Origin: Strigamia acuminata
Lineage: Eukaryota > Arthropoda > Chilopoda > Geophilomorpha > Linotaeniidae
NCBI GenBank assembly: GCA_949358305.1
Contig: OX442315.1
Coordinates: 186,001-250,000 of the forward strand
Reading direction: 5' to 3'
Length of the DNA stretch: 64,000 bases
Of the stretch, positions 63,858-64,000 are shown piece by piece. The position numbers were made by a program, and so were the translations under genes. The notes below the pieces were generated by a model that was given only the letters and a program-made list of their open reading frames with translations, searched no databases and had not been told where the DNA came from. Every line of letters starts with the position of its first letter. Within the stretch, counting starts at the first letter, position 1.

Positions 63858-64000
63858 TGTAAAAATTTATTTGTGAATTTGTAAAATAAATTTAAAAAAA
63901 TTATAAATTCGGTTAATAATCCGTATTCTGCATCAAAAATTAATAATTTTTATGTAGTTATAATAACATTGTTATAAGTAGTGAATAATAACAGTCGGAA

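Overview
The window is metazoan nuclear DNA, most likely from an invertebrate; an arthropod is plausible but I cannot fix the taxon. The host genes are intron-rich, with many introns of only about 50-80 bp, and encode clear animal proteins: a GLUT/SLC2A sugar transporter, a DEG/ENaC channel fragment, RCC1, OFD1, a PH-domain protein, DEK, an RNF144-type RBR ligase, Elongin C and RNase H1.

The left 37 kb is one three-level nest of LTR retrotransposons of the Ty3/gypsy type (order protease, RT, RNase H, integrase), sitting inside a coding exon of the SLC2A gene. Element A (minus strand, 113-36978, own length about 7.6 kb, 470-bp LTRs) interrupts the exon and is flanked by the 4-bp duplication ATAT. 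Element B (minus strand, 295-29509, own length about 15.2 kb, 2,124-bp LTRs, duplication AAAC) lies inside the 3' LTR of A. Element C (plus strand, 7294-21254, 13,961 bp, 672-bp LTRs, duplication ACTT) lies inside the integrase of B. All three LTR pairs have identical lengths and I saw no differences within any pair, so all three insertions look recent. B and C are unusually large for animal Ty3/gypsy elements. Each carries a third gene downstream of pol whose product is not env-like and shares a CxxCxG...CxxCxGxG cysteine signature.

Region 37-40 kb holds the rest of the SLC2A gene. One of its small introns contains a foldback element (37931-39309, 9-bp duplication CTAATCCCA) that has captured N-terminal exons of an SLC2A paralogue. 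The last exon of a DEG/ENaC channel follows on the minus strand. Region 40-46 kb is gene-poor, with two MITEs and a second foldback palindrome (42691-44025).

Region 46-64 kb is compact housekeeping DNA: RCC1 (+), OFD1 (-), a PH-domain gene (+), DEK (-), RNF144-like (+), ELOC (+) and RNASEH1 (-). OFD1/PH-domain and DEK/RNF144 are divergent pairs that may share promoters; RCC1/OFD1, PH-domain/DEK and ELOC/RNASEH1 are convergent pairs. One PH-domain intron holds two more inverted-repeat elements, including a palindrome of about 1.65 kb. Splice sites were placed by eye from GT/AG sites, reading phase and protein conservation. For RCC1, OFD1, DEK, RNF144, ELOC and RNASEH1 the summed exon lengths are exact multiples of three.
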